Shown here: positions 1 through 5,904 of the stretch, one piece after another
Position numbering within the stretch: position 1 is the first letter of the stretch
Layout: every line of letters starts with the position of its first letter
Assembly (NCBI GenBank): GCA_910579325.1
Contig: CAJTTU010000074.1
Location: 1-17,436, forward strand
DNA: 17,436 bases
Source: an uncultured Lachnospiraceae bacterium
GTDB taxonomy: Bacteria; Bacillota; Clostridia; Lachnospirales; Lachnospiraceae
Reading direction: 5' to 3'
Position numbers and translations under genes: made by a program
The notes under the pieces: generated by a model
Told to the model about the DNA's origin: nothing
Database searches by the model: none
Seen by the model: only the letters and a program-made list of their open reading frames with translations

Positions 1-263
1 CTTACCATCTTGGTCTTGCCCAGTGAGAGCAGCGGGATGGGGTGTCGCACCTTTTTCAGACTGCTGACGGCTTTGTAGCCTACGGTCTGGGTAGGGGAGT
101 TGCTCAGGATGATCCCCGATTCCTTCTCCAAACGCTCCAGTTCGTCGTAAAGATGGTCGTAGACGGCATCTGACACACTGGGGGCATTCTTGTTGTAATA
201 CTCATCGCGGTACTGGTTGAGTTTATCCACCAGTTCGTGGATGCGTTCTGTTGTCTGTGACAT
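1..263 (-). CDS. ligA: NAD-dependent DNA ligase (LigA), N-terminal part, cut by window edge
   Basis: The first 87 residues are visible; the gene runs off the left edge. NAD-dependent ligases seal nicks in duplex DNA using NAD+ as adenylate donor. The visible part is the domain Ia and early adenylation region: an N-terminal helix followed by YRDEYYNKNAPSVSDAVYD, matching the family signature Y-x-Y-Y-x-x-D-A-P-x-V-x-D-x-x-Y-D that binds the nicotinamide part of NAD+, then LERLEKESG, SNSPTQTVG (family SPTQ-x-VG) and HPIPLLSLGKTKMV (family H-x-x-PMLSLDN-x-F). The last block departs from housekeeping LigA (K-T-K instead of D-N-x-F), which suggests an accessory, element-borne paralogue. The catalytic K-x-DG is outside the window. 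The ATG at 263 is preceded by AGAGGT about eight bases upstream. It lies downstream of a promoter, a leader terminator and a long untranslated region described separately. Confidence 0.9.
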   Translation of the reverse strand, partial: MSQTTERIHELVDKLNQYRDEYYNKNAPSVSDAVYDHLYDELERLEKESGIILSNSPTQTVGYKAVSSLKKVRHPIPLLSLGKTKMV

Positions 264-283
264 TCGTTTTTACCTCTTTTCTT

Positions 284-316
284 TTAGATTTTGCCAGTGA
301 ATTTGTGAATTTCCAC
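284..316 (-). CDS. Possible 10-codon leader peptide upstream of ligA
   Basis: A GTG at 316 is preceded by a strong Shine-Dalgarno block (GGAAGGAGGG, six bases away) and opens a frame of ten codons (VEIHKFTGKI) ending in TAA at 286-284, 20 bases before the ligA ATG. The ribosome binding site is better than that of ligA itself, so ribosomes probably load here. It could couple or tune ligA translation. No product is recognised, and a peptide this short cannot be called a gene from sequence alone. Confidence 0.3.
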   Translation of the reverse strand: MEIHKFTGKI

Positions 317-342
317 TTTTGCCCTCCTTCCTTGAACGAAAA

Positions 343-386
343 CAGGCAGGAGATGAGGCGGTTTACTGCCGGATCATTCCTGCCTG
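343..386 (-). other. Large hairpin in the ligA 5' untranslated region
   Basis: A nine-base perfect inverted repeat (CAGGCAGGA at 343-351 and TCCTGCCTG at 378-386) encloses a second, nearly paired stem (357-362 with 365-370). In the minus-strand RNA the stem is followed by UUUUCG, so it could be a weak second terminator or a structural element of the leader. It has no counterpart in the ssb leader. Confidence 0.55.
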
Positions 387-433
387 CGTACAGATATGCT
401 GTATGATAGTCTGTTAAATGATGTTACAGACAT

Positions 434-483
434 AAAAAGAGCCAGAAGGCGTAAAGTGACCTGCACTTTATACTTTCTGACTC
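434..483 (-). terminator. Intrinsic terminator (attenuator) inside the ligA leader
   Basis: Arms 464-483 and 439-458 form a 20-base-pair imperfect stem (wobbles and few mismatches) with a five-base loop, followed on the minus strand by CUUUUUAU. It lies about 60 bases after the predicted transcription start and more than 170 bases before ligA, so it should end most transcripts before the gene unless it is overridden. The ssb leader has an equivalent terminator at the same relative place. Confidence 0.8.
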
Positions 484-541
484 CGTACAAACTTAAACAG
501 CGTGTGCTTTCCGTTCCGAAATTGCACAAAATTCAATAACA
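434..541 (-). ncRNA. Candidate structured leader RNA or small RNA, copy A (ligA)
   Basis: Read on the minus strand from about 540: a conserved start, then GTGC (527-524) pairing with GCAC (510-507 area), enclosing an inner TTTC/GAAA hairpin with a GGAACG loop, then the block 494-507 (TAAACAGCGTGTGC on the plus strand), then the terminator. The block 494-507 is identical over 14 bases to 12914-12927 in the ssb leader, and 524-541 matches 12958-12975 at 16 of 18 positions. The stem sequence differs between copies while pairing is kept, which supports an RNA structure. I do not recognise it as a known riboswitch class. Confidence 0.55.
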
Positions 542-546
542 AATTT

Positions 547-575
547 ATGATAGCACAAGATATAGGATAAGTCAA
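547..575 (-). promoter_or_regulatory. Sigma-A-type promoter of the ligA unit
   Basis: On the minus strand TTGACT (575-570) and TATCAT (552-547) are separated by exactly 17 bases. The spacer matches that of the ssb promoter at most positions (shared CTATAT-TTGTGC), more conservation than promoter function alone needs. This points to a shared operator or a recent common origin. Confidence 0.75.
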
Positions 576-598
576 ATACAAAATACTATATCTTGCGC
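553..598. repeat. Inverted repeat flanking the -35 of the ligA promoter
   Basis: GCACAAGATATAG at 553-565 is the inverse complement, with one mismatch, of CTATATCTTGCGC at 586-598; the arms are 13 bases with a 20-base spacer. One arm fills the promoter spacer, the other lies just upstream of the -35. The layout fits a dimeric operator. Only the promoter-internal arm is conserved at the ssb promoter. Confidence 0.5.
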
Positions 599-604
599 TT
601 TTGA

Positions 605-640
605 ATGAAAAAGGGAGATACAGCATCTACTGCATCTCCC
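605..640 (-). terminator. Intrinsic terminator closing the long leftward operon
   Basis: GGGAGATACAG (613-623) and CTGCATCTCCC (630-640) form an 11-base stem with one mismatch and a six-base loop, followed on the minus strand by CTTTTTC. It sits nine bases after the stop codon of the gene ending at 649 and separates that operon from the ligA promoter. Confidence 0.85.
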
Positions 641-648
641 GGTTGTTT

Positions 649-915
649 CTAGCGAGTCCCTGATTCATTTTTCTCAGAGCTTTTTTTCTTTGGACACCAT
701 GCAGGTGCCGTTTTAATAGGGACGACATCCGAATAACGGGCACCAAATCCGATAAAAGCAAGCATTTTATTTATGCGTTTTTCATGGAAATAGTTTTTGA
801 GATAATCCCGATCTGGATGGGTGCAGGTAAATTCTGTCCGTGTGTTTCCAACAGGACGCAATCCGCTGCAGTAACCGCATTCGGAACATTTAATGGTTTG
901 CTTTTGGTTTTTCAT
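649..915 (-). CDS. Small cysteine-rich protein, possible metal-binding
   Basis: An 88-residue protein I do not recognise by family. Near the N-terminus it has C10-x2-C13-x2-C16 followed by C31, with another cysteine at C74 (AWCPKK). This spacing is compatible with a zinc-knuckle or small metal cluster, but no standard domain is evident. A basic middle segment (EKRINKM) and a lysine-rich tail fit a cytoplasmic, possibly nucleic-acid-associated protein. Its ATG shares one base with the stop of the preceding gene (TAATG), indicating translational coupling, and it is the last gene of its operon, followed by a strong terminator. The function is unknown. Confidence 0.75.
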   Translation of the reverse strand: MKNQKQTIKCSECGYCSGLRPVGNTRTEFTCTHPDRDYLKNYFHEKRINKMLAFIGFGARYSDVVPIKTAPAWCPKKKSSEKNESGTR

Positions 916-1655
916 TAAGCAGCCTCCTTTGTGGGTAATTTTTTTAAGTTTTCAATATGGTTCTTTGTAAAAATGCAAAAGCTGTCATCCAGATATGCCT
1001 GCCCTTTTTCTGCCATCAGCCGCATGGCCTCTTTTTCATTCTGATACCACAACTGCCCGGATACTTCCTGTCTGTTGCATACGAGAAAAGTCACAATAGA
1101 CTTCGGGTATGAGAGATCATGCAGCTTGAGGTTTTTGGCGTAATGCTGCGCAGCATCCGGATCGTCAAAGATGTCATGGTACAGTCTCTGTACCAGTGGG
1201 ACGCCTTTGGACGGGGCGAGGAAATCTTCCGTCACGATATAGCCGAGCTGGTCATCTGGAATATCCTCGACATAATAGGTTGTGATGTAGGAAACCTGCC
1301 CGAAGGCATAATCCTGTGCCAGCGTCTGCTTTTCGCCGTCAAAAACGGCTTCATCCTCATAATAGGTCTGTCCGTCTGCTTCATGGGTTCCGCAGTCCTT
1401 ATAGGTCACATTTCCTGCGCTGTCCTTTTCTTCAGACTGGATCATAAACTGGAAGCAGGACTTTTCGGAGAGAGCCTGCAGGACTTTATCCCGGATATTT
1501 TCCACATAGGGGAAATCCTTTGCAATATCATCGGCAATGGTTTCTGGAACTTTATCTTCCCTGATATTGAAAGAGCCGTTGTTTCTTAACTGTTCATGTA
1601 TGGTGCGGGAGTCATGCCAGTCGATGCCTCCGTAGGTTGATGTGGTAATATACAT
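915..1655 (-). CDS. Hypothetical protein, 246 residues
   Basis: I do not recognise this protein. It is acidic and soluble, without signal peptide or membrane segment. It begins MYITTSTYGG and contains an aspartate- and tyrosine-rich middle part (TYYEDEA, YYVEDIPDDQLG) and a more helical C-terminus. The start is supported by AAAAAGGAGG five bases before the ATG. The next gene starts in its stop codon, so the two are probably translated together. It belongs to a run of small unknown genes typical of the accessory cargo of clostridial mobile elements. An anti-restriction-like role is conceivable from its acidity, but nothing in the sequence shows it. Confidence 0.75.
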   Translation of the reverse strand: MYITTSTYGGIDWHDSRTIHEQLRNNGSFNIREDKVPETIADDIAKDFPYVENIRDKVLQALSEKSCFQFMIQSEEKDSAGNVTYKDCGTHEADGQTYYEDEAVFDGEKQTLAQDYAFGQVSYITTYYVEDIPDDQLGYIVTEDFLAPSKGVPLVQRLYHDIFDDPDAAQHYAKNLKLHDLSYPKSIVTFLVCNRQEVSGQLWYQNEKEAMRLMAEKGQAYLDDSFCIFTKNHIENLKKLPTKEAA

Positions 1656-1703
1656 AAAAGCCTCCTTTTTGTGTACTTGTAAGAGTTGTATTCCTATACA
1701 GCC

Positions 1704-2258
1704 TTAGACATATGCCGTCTGTGGAAGTGTGACGCCTCCGTTTCCCTTTATAGCCGACTGGTGGTAATCCAGCTCGGTGATGACAGCCTCTATGGTTTCA
1801 AAGGCTGCGGACAGCTCCAGATACCGGGTGATAAATCCGATGACTTCCGTATAAAGGAGCATCTGCTGCTGTTTGGTCAGCCGGTTCAGGGCGGCAATCC
1901 GTTTCTGCTTTTCCGTCCATTCATCTGCGCAGTAAATGTTCTCATGTTCCAGCAGCTCTATCATGTCGGTATCATACAGCATAGCCGCCGCCGTATTGAA
2001 CCAGGCGGTAGCTGTCTGGCTGCAGTCATCCTCACCGCAGAAAGCAATTTTCCTGGCAGGCATCTGATACCAGAGCCTGCTTTTTACATCCTGAAGATCG
2101 TTATACAGGTCGGCAGCCACATTGCATAATTCATTGATCTGTTCGCAGTAATGGTCCCAGTAAGGGCTGTTTTTTTCGTTGCCGTTGTAGCAGTAGTCCA
2201 TCATCTTATCCAGCCCGTCTGATATGGACCACAGATCCAGCTTTTTATAAAGTGCCAT
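1704..2258 (-). CDS. Hypothetical protein, 184 residues, helical
   Basis: No family is recognised. The sequence is mostly amphipathic helix (for example DGLDKMMDYCYNG and RLTKQQQMLLYTEVIGF), with aromatic residues spread through it and six cysteines, two of them in FCGEDDCSQ near residue 75. No signal peptide or membrane helix is present, so it should be cytoplasmic. The ATG is preceded by GAGGAGG at nine bases. It starts 15 bases after the preceding gene and 48 bases separate it from the next, so it is an internal member of the operon. Its function is unknown. Confidence 0.75.
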   Translation of the reverse strand: MALYKKLDLWSISDGLDKMMDYCYNGNEKNSPYWDHYCEQINELCNVAADLYNDLQDVKSRLWYQMPARKIAFCGEDDCSQTATAWFNTAAAMLYDTDMIELLEHENIYCADEWTEKQKRIAALNRLTKQQQMLLYTEVIGFITRYLELSAAFETIEAVITELDYHQSAIKGNGGVTLPQTAYV

Positions 2259-2273
2259 TTTACGGTTCCTCCT

Positions 2274-2864
2274 CTAATATGGGTTTACAAATTCATGGAT
2301 GGAAACATAATCGCTGTCCAAAATATCCTTCAGTTCCTGTGCGGAGTCTGCAGCAATGCCGCCGCATTCCCTGAACCACTGGAGCAGGGCTTTTTCCGAA
2401 TCGAAGTAGAAATCTGTATCCCCGTGCGAGCTGTCGAAGAGCATATCCAGTGAGCCGTCTTCCGGGCGCTCTGAAAGGTATGCCTTATACTGGGTTGTCA
2501 GGAATACGCCATTTATGTCAGTATTGATGTAAATGCCGCAGCCTGATTCTTCCGCTTCCAACTCAAAGCACACGCCAAAGTGACTGGCAAGGCTTAAATA
2601 TGCCTCATACATGGGGTTCCATGCGGAATCACAGTACAGGGTGATATGGTCGTCTTCAAGGGAGACGTCCGTTATATCACTCCGAAGGCATAAGCCGTCC
2701 ACAGGGATGCCATTCTGTTCAAATATCCGGCAGAGCCCTGCATCATCCACCGTAATGCCAGGCGGATAACAGTCCGCAACAGCCTTTTTTAACCGGAAAA
2801 ACCCGTCTTTCTGGGTGTCTGATGCGGCAAAGAAAACCACGGTATCCATACAGATATTTGCCAT
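2274..2864 (-). CDS. Api92-like / YubB-type ferredoxin-fold protein (tentative)
   Basis: The N-terminus MANICMDTVVFFA resembles the MANWC-x-N-x-(hydrophobic) start of Api92-like and YubB proteins encoded by phages and plasmids. The two other family hallmarks are also present: a D-S-A-W-N-P block (79-84, family T-A-W-x-P) followed by a helix, and EESGCGIY (105-112, family Y-x-E-x-G-C-G-F). Together these match the C-terminal ferredoxin-like fold (DUF1281_C type). The biochemical role of this family is not established; it is common on mobile elements. It is 196 residues long, starts one base after the preceding stop, and has GGAGG within the preceding coding end. The assignment is by pattern memory, not by search. 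Confidence 0.65.
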   Translation of the reverse strand: MANICMDTVVFFAASDTQKDGFFRLKKAVADCYPPGITVDDAGLCRIFEQNGIPVDGLCLRSDITDVSLEDDHITLYCDSAWNPMYEAYLSLASHFGVCFELEAEESGCGIYINTDINGVFLTTQYKAYLSERPEDGSLDMLFDSSHGDTDFYFDSEKALLQWFRECGGIAADSAQELKDILDSDYVSIHEFVNPY

Positions 2865-2865
2865 T

Positions 2866-3468
2866 TTACACCGCCTCCTTCCAGTCCTTCAGATGGAAAA
2901 ACTCACTGATGTCCCATGCGCCGGCCAGATATTTTGCGGCAGGACAGGTTTCGTCATTTTCATCCTTGCCGCAGGTACAGATTCCGCTCTGGTGCATGGA
3001 GAGCATGGAGGCCAGTGTTTCCCACCGCCGGCTCCTGTCATTTGCCTCGGCAATGTTGCTGCAGCGGTGGTACTGCCCGCAGTTTTGTTCGCACTCCCTT
3101 ACATTTTTTTCAGCTCCCATGCAGATTGCAGGTGCGCTTTCTGCGAGGGAGATAAAAAACTCCGGCATCAGGGATGCGTGCTGCAGGTGGTTCAGGGTAA
3201 GCTCTATCAGGTCGTTGTGGCTTATGTTGGCGTCATAGAAGTCGTCAAAGCATGTGCACAGCCAGCCTGTCAGCTCAGGAAATTCCTCCAGGTGTCCAGT
3301 GTGGAACCGGATGTCCAGGTCCTGTGCGGCATCGGCAAGGGCGTTTGCAAAGTCCTCATCCAGATAGCGTCTCTCCTTGATCCGGTATGCTTTCTCAAGC
3401 TCATCCTCCGTGAGAGTGATTGTAATAATGTCTTTTCCGATAAGTCTTTTTATTGCTAATTCTTCCAT
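2866..3468 (-). CDS. Hypothetical protein with cysteine-rich C-terminal half
   Basis: A 200-residue cytoplasmic protein that I do not recognise. The N-terminal half is acidic and helical (LTEDELEKAYRIKERR). The C-terminal half holds a cluster of cysteines and histidines: ECEQNCGQYHRC near 125-137, then GICTCGKDENDETC near 161-174, a pattern suited to binding one or two metal ions. AAAGGAG lies six bases before the ATG. It is coupled to the next gene (one base apart). A metal-binding structural role is an inference from the cysteines only. Confidence 0.75.
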   Translation of the reverse strand: MEELAIKRLIGKDIITITLTEDELEKAYRIKERRYLDEDFANALADAAQDLDIRFHTGHLEEFPELTGWLCTCFDDFYDANISHNDLIELTLNHLQHASLMPEFFISLAESAPAICMGAEKNVRECEQNCGQYHRCSNIAEANDRSRRWETLASMLSMHQSGICTCGKDENDETCPAAKYLAGAWDISEFFHLKDWKEAV

Positions 3469-3497
3469 GTGGTACTCCTTTCATTTTAAGTGTGATG

Positions 3498-4031
3498 TCA
3501 TGCGCTCTTTTCCTTTGACTGCGCGGCTATCGCCAGCTCAAGGGGAATCCATTTGCCATCCTGCCAGATACAATGGTTGACCCGGCAGTAGATCAGGGGC
3601 AGTACATCCGGATTTTCCAGACATTCCGGCGTGATATACAGCCCAAGATGCTTTGCATAAAGGGATTCCAGACTGTTTAGGATTTTTTCTCGCAGCGTCA
3701 GGGCAAGGGAATCAAATTCTGCGATGTCCTGATGGGAAAAAGCTGCCCTGGAGAGCTGCTTTAAGATGCCGGACCCGGCAATCGTTTCATTGATGATGGA
3801 AACAGCCTCATCCAGATAATCTTTGTGGATACGGATACCGCAGAGCGCTAACTGCTTTGCATAATCCGATGCCGAGTGCTTGATTCCTTTGCATAAGGTG
3901 TCATAGCCTTTTTTGTACTTTGTCTTCAGCACATCAAGGGAAACCTTCTCCCGGTTATGCTTCAGGGTGGATAAAAGCTTTGACAGCTCCTCCCGGAGCA
4001 GGGCAGTCTGCTGATCCTGCGTTCCATTCAT
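3498..4031 (-). CDS. Hypothetical protein, 177 residues, coiled-coil-like N-terminus
   Basis: The chosen start is the ATG at 4031, seven bases after AAAGGAGG. An upstream in-frame TTG at 4049 would place the ribosome binding site inside the coding frame and is unlikely. The N-terminal 60 residues are charged helix (LREELSKLLSTLKHNREKV), followed by a helical middle and a short C-terminal domain containing YCRVNHCIWQDGKWIPLE. No family is recognised and no membrane segment is seen. A hairpin with a short T-run (4047-4077) lies directly upstream, so its expression may be lower than that of the genes before it. Confidence 0.75.
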   Translation of the reverse strand: MNGTQDQQTALLREELSKLLSTLKHNREKVSLDVLKTKYKKGYDTLCKGIKHSASDYAKQLALCGIRIHKDYLDEAVSIINETIAGSGILKQLSRAAFSHQDIAEFDSLALTLREKILNSLESLYAKHLGLYITPECLENPDVLPLIYCRVNHCIWQDGKWIPLELAIAAQSKEKSA

Positions 4032-4046
4032 GGTGCGTCCTCCTTT

Positions 4047-4077
4047 CAAAAGAGGGCCGCCGTGATGCAGGCAGCCC
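4047..4077 (-). terminator. Hairpin with short T-run between two operon genes
   Basis: GGGCCGCC (4054-4061) pairs with GGCAGCCC (4070-4077) with one wobble and an eight-base loop, followed on the minus strand by TCTTTTG. The next gene's Shine-Dalgarno follows within a few bases, leaving no room for a promoter. It looks like a partial terminator that lowers downstream expression or stabilises the upstream RNA. Confidence 0.55.
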
Positions 4078-4104
4078 CGGATTATTATAGAGTTTATAGG
4101 GAGA

Positions 4105-4356
4105 TCAGGCGATTACCTGAAGATCCGTCCCCGGCGGATTATTGTAGCATATGGTGTAAATGCTGTTTTGGGTTTCAAACCGCACATGGCTGGACGAGGC
4201 TTCTAAGATAGCCTGTACCGTGGAAGTGCGGATCAGGTTCCCATTGTAGAGATATGTAACAGGGCTGCCCGGTCTCAATACTTCAGTCAGGATTCCGGTT
4301 ACGGAAATCTGCCGTTTGGGTATGGAAGCAGGTTTGTCATTCTTAAATAAAAACAT
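4105..4356 (-). CDS. Hypothetical protein, 83 residues
   Basis: A small, probably beta-rich soluble protein (alternating hydrophobic stretches such as VTYLYNGNLIRT and HVRFETQNSIYTICY) that I do not recognise. The ATG is preceded by AAAGGAGG at six bases, a strong initiation site. It starts 12 bases after the stop of the DNA methyltransferase and is almost certainly cotranscribed with it. An association with the methyltransferase is suggested only by position. A hairpin terminator follows its stop codon. Confidence 0.7.
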   Translation of the reverse strand: MFLFKNDKPASIPKRQISVTGILTEVLRPGSPVTYLYNGNLIRTSTVQAILEASSSHVRFETQNSIYTICYNNPPGTDLQVIA

Positions 4357-4368
4357 AGTAATCCTCCT

Positions 4369-5427
4369 TTATGCGACCTTGTAGTTCAGGCGGTAGGTGC
4401 CGTTCCCACAGGCTGTATACTGGCTCCGGTGTTCATAGATGGTTGCCCGGATGCGGTCTTTATAGTGTCCGTTTTTCTTTGATTTTGGATGGTTCTGCAG
4501 TCTGATATATAATTCTGTCAGTGTCATTTCCCCGCCGGCGCTTTCCATTGTCATCCGGATAAGGTGGTGCCATGTCAGGGCAGTCAGGTCCGTGTCGGCA
4601 ATGGAGAAACAGCTCTCCTTTGCAAAGAGGAAAGGCACCATGAGGGCGTCTTTCTTATGCAGCAGGAGCAGGTATTCCGTCACAATGGGGATAAAGGGTT
4701 TCTGATAGCATCTGCTGTCAGATACGCAGTTGAACTGTCCCTTTACAAGAAAAGACTCAAAATCGCCCATCCGCATCATGTCGTGCTGGATCGAGTAGAA
4801 CCTGCCCTGCATCCGGATGTCGCCCACAAGGACAGCCATGCGGCCGTCTTTCCTAAGCGCCATGTAGAACTTCCGGATACAGAGGTTCAGCTTCTCCAGA
4901 AAGTCATTGTAATTTTCGCACCGTGACAGGTCATCAGGATGCGGTTTTCCCCACATATTCCCAGAATACTGGATGATGTTATGGTAGGGCGGATGGAAAA
5001 AGATTAGATCCGCCGAGTCCTCCACATCATTTTTCAGGGCGTTCCACCCGCCCTTACCCGCAGACGGGGCAGGGTTTAAGTCATACAGGATGGACTTGAC
5101 GCCGAGCCGGTCTGCCGCAGCCTTGCTGGTGCCGGAGCCGGACATGGGATCGAGCAGGGTAAACTGGGAAGTATCTTTCCCATAATAATGTTTGGTGTCA
5201 AGAACATAGCGCAGGACGGAGGAGACAACCTCCGGGGAGCAGTTGCCCCGCCACTGGCTGCTTCCGCCGCTGCCGCGCTCAGGAAACGCCATGAAGGAGG
5301 TCAGGTCTTTCCCCACACGTTTCCTTAGATTTTCCGTTCCTAATTCCTGTGCAATACACTGCCAGTCTGAGCCAAATTCCCGCTCTAGAATGGTGGCGGC
5401 ACGTTTCAAGATTTTTTGTTCCATCAT
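4369..5427 (-). CDS. DNA methyltransferase (N6-adenine or N4-cytosine), orphan
   Basis: Transfers a methyl group from S-adenosylmethionine to an exocyclic amino group in DNA. In order: a helical N-terminus; a W-R-G-N-x-S-P segment (59-65) like the motif X region of this class; motif I LLDPMSGSGT (91-100), the SAM-binding loop; an acidic residue at the motif II position (YDLNP, 115-119); and motif IV FHPPY (144-148), the catalytic loop. Motif I precedes motif IV and no recognition domain fits between them, so recognition probably lies after 150. Residues about 285-350 look like a winged helix. Motif IV has H in place of the usual D, N or S; related mobile-element methylases carry HPPY, so this need not mean loss of activity. 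No restriction gene is adjacent. The ATG overlaps the previous stop (ATGA); a second ATG at 5424 has better spacing to GGAGG. Confidence 0.87.
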   Translation of the reverse strand: MMEQKILKRAATILEREFGSDWQCIAQELGTENLRKRVGKDLTSFMAFPERGSGGSSQWRGNCSPEVVSSVLRYVLDTKHYYGKDTSQFTLLDPMSGSGTSKAAADRLGVKSILYDLNPAPSAGKGGWNALKNDVEDSADLIFFHPPYHNIIQYSGNMWGKPHPDDLSRCENYNDFLEKLNLCIRKFYMALRKDGRMAVLVGDIRMQGRFYSIQHDMMRMGDFESFLVKGQFNCVSDSRCYQKPFIPIVTEYLLLLHKKDALMVPFLFAKESCFSIADTDLTALTWHHLIRMTMESAGGEMTLTELYIRLQNHPKSKKNGHYKDRIRATIYEHRSQYTACGNGTYRLNYKVA

Positions 5428-5885
5428 GCCACCTCCGCAAGCTGTATTTGTGCGAATATACTGATGCGGTCACTGTAGTCTAGCGCCTTGCCATCCCGAA
5501 AGAGAAGGCGGACCGATTTTAAGGTAAGCGGCAGGTAGACTTCTTTTGGAGTATCCGCATAAAAAAATTCCGAATATATCTCAGCCAGATAGGTGTCATG
5601 GTAGTATTTCGCAAAGAAATCGTAATTCAGATCGGAAGGCGACAGTCCGAGTTCTTTATATTCATCCATAAAGACCTGCGGCTCAAAATCCTTTATAAGT
5701 GCATTGATGCGGATAATGGAGCCTGCGTTTCCTTCCGTGCCGCCCTCTGTGACATTGAAGTCTAAAGGCAGCTCATCCCCGTTCATCAGGAAAGTAACTG
5801 TGCCGACTGACAGGGATGTGTTTTTTGGCCGGTCAATGGGAATAAGGCTCTCATACTGTAGCTCCATTCCATATAGTTCATTCAT
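5424..5885 (-). CDS. Hypothetical protein, 153 residues
   Basis: Not recognised. The N-terminal half is predicted beta (SVGTVTFLMNGDELPLDFNV), followed by an acidic, tyrosine-rich helical segment (DLNYDFFAKYYHDTYLAEIYSEFF) and a short beta C-terminus. It is soluble, with no signal peptide. AAAGGAG precedes the ATG at ten bases. Its stop codon overlaps the start of the methyltransferase by four bases, so the two are translationally coupled. A role as a methyltransferase partner is possible, but the sequence gives no direct evidence. Confidence 0.75.
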   Translation of the reverse strand: MNELYGMELQYESLIPIDRPKNTSLSVGTVTFLMNGDELPLDFNVTEGGTEGNAGSIIRINALIKDFEPQVFMDEYKELGLSPSDLNYDFFAKYYHDTYLAEIYSEFFYADTPKEVYLPLTLKSVRLLFRDGKALDYSDRISIFAQIQLAEVA

Positions 5886-5904
5886 GTTTTCAACGCTCCT
5901 TTTC

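Larger units (their letters stand above)
264..648 (-). other. Gene-free region: promoter, structured leader and 5' UTR of ligA
   Basis: These 385 bases hold no gene of normal size. From right to left they contain the terminator of the preceding operon (605-640), an inverted repeat around a promoter (553-598), the promoter itself (547-575), a structured leader RNA ending in an intrinsic terminator (434-541), a second large hairpin (343-386), and a putative ten-codon leader peptide (284-316) before ligA. The distance from the predicted transcription start (about 540) to the ligA ATG is about 277 bases, unusually long. Confidence 0.75.

Noticed and set aside
374..433. 19-residue minus-strand ATG frame just after the ligA leader terminator
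   Set aside because: The ATG is preceded only by the terminator's T-run with no ribosome site.
1119..1589. Plus-strand reading frame opposite the 246-residue gene
   Set aside because: It is fully antisense to a gene with a strong ribosome site; no ribosome site of its own is evident.
2815..3459. Plus-strand frame of 214 codons spanning two genes
   Set aside because: Antisense to two coupled genes with good starts; the cysteine-rich translation reflects the opposite strand.
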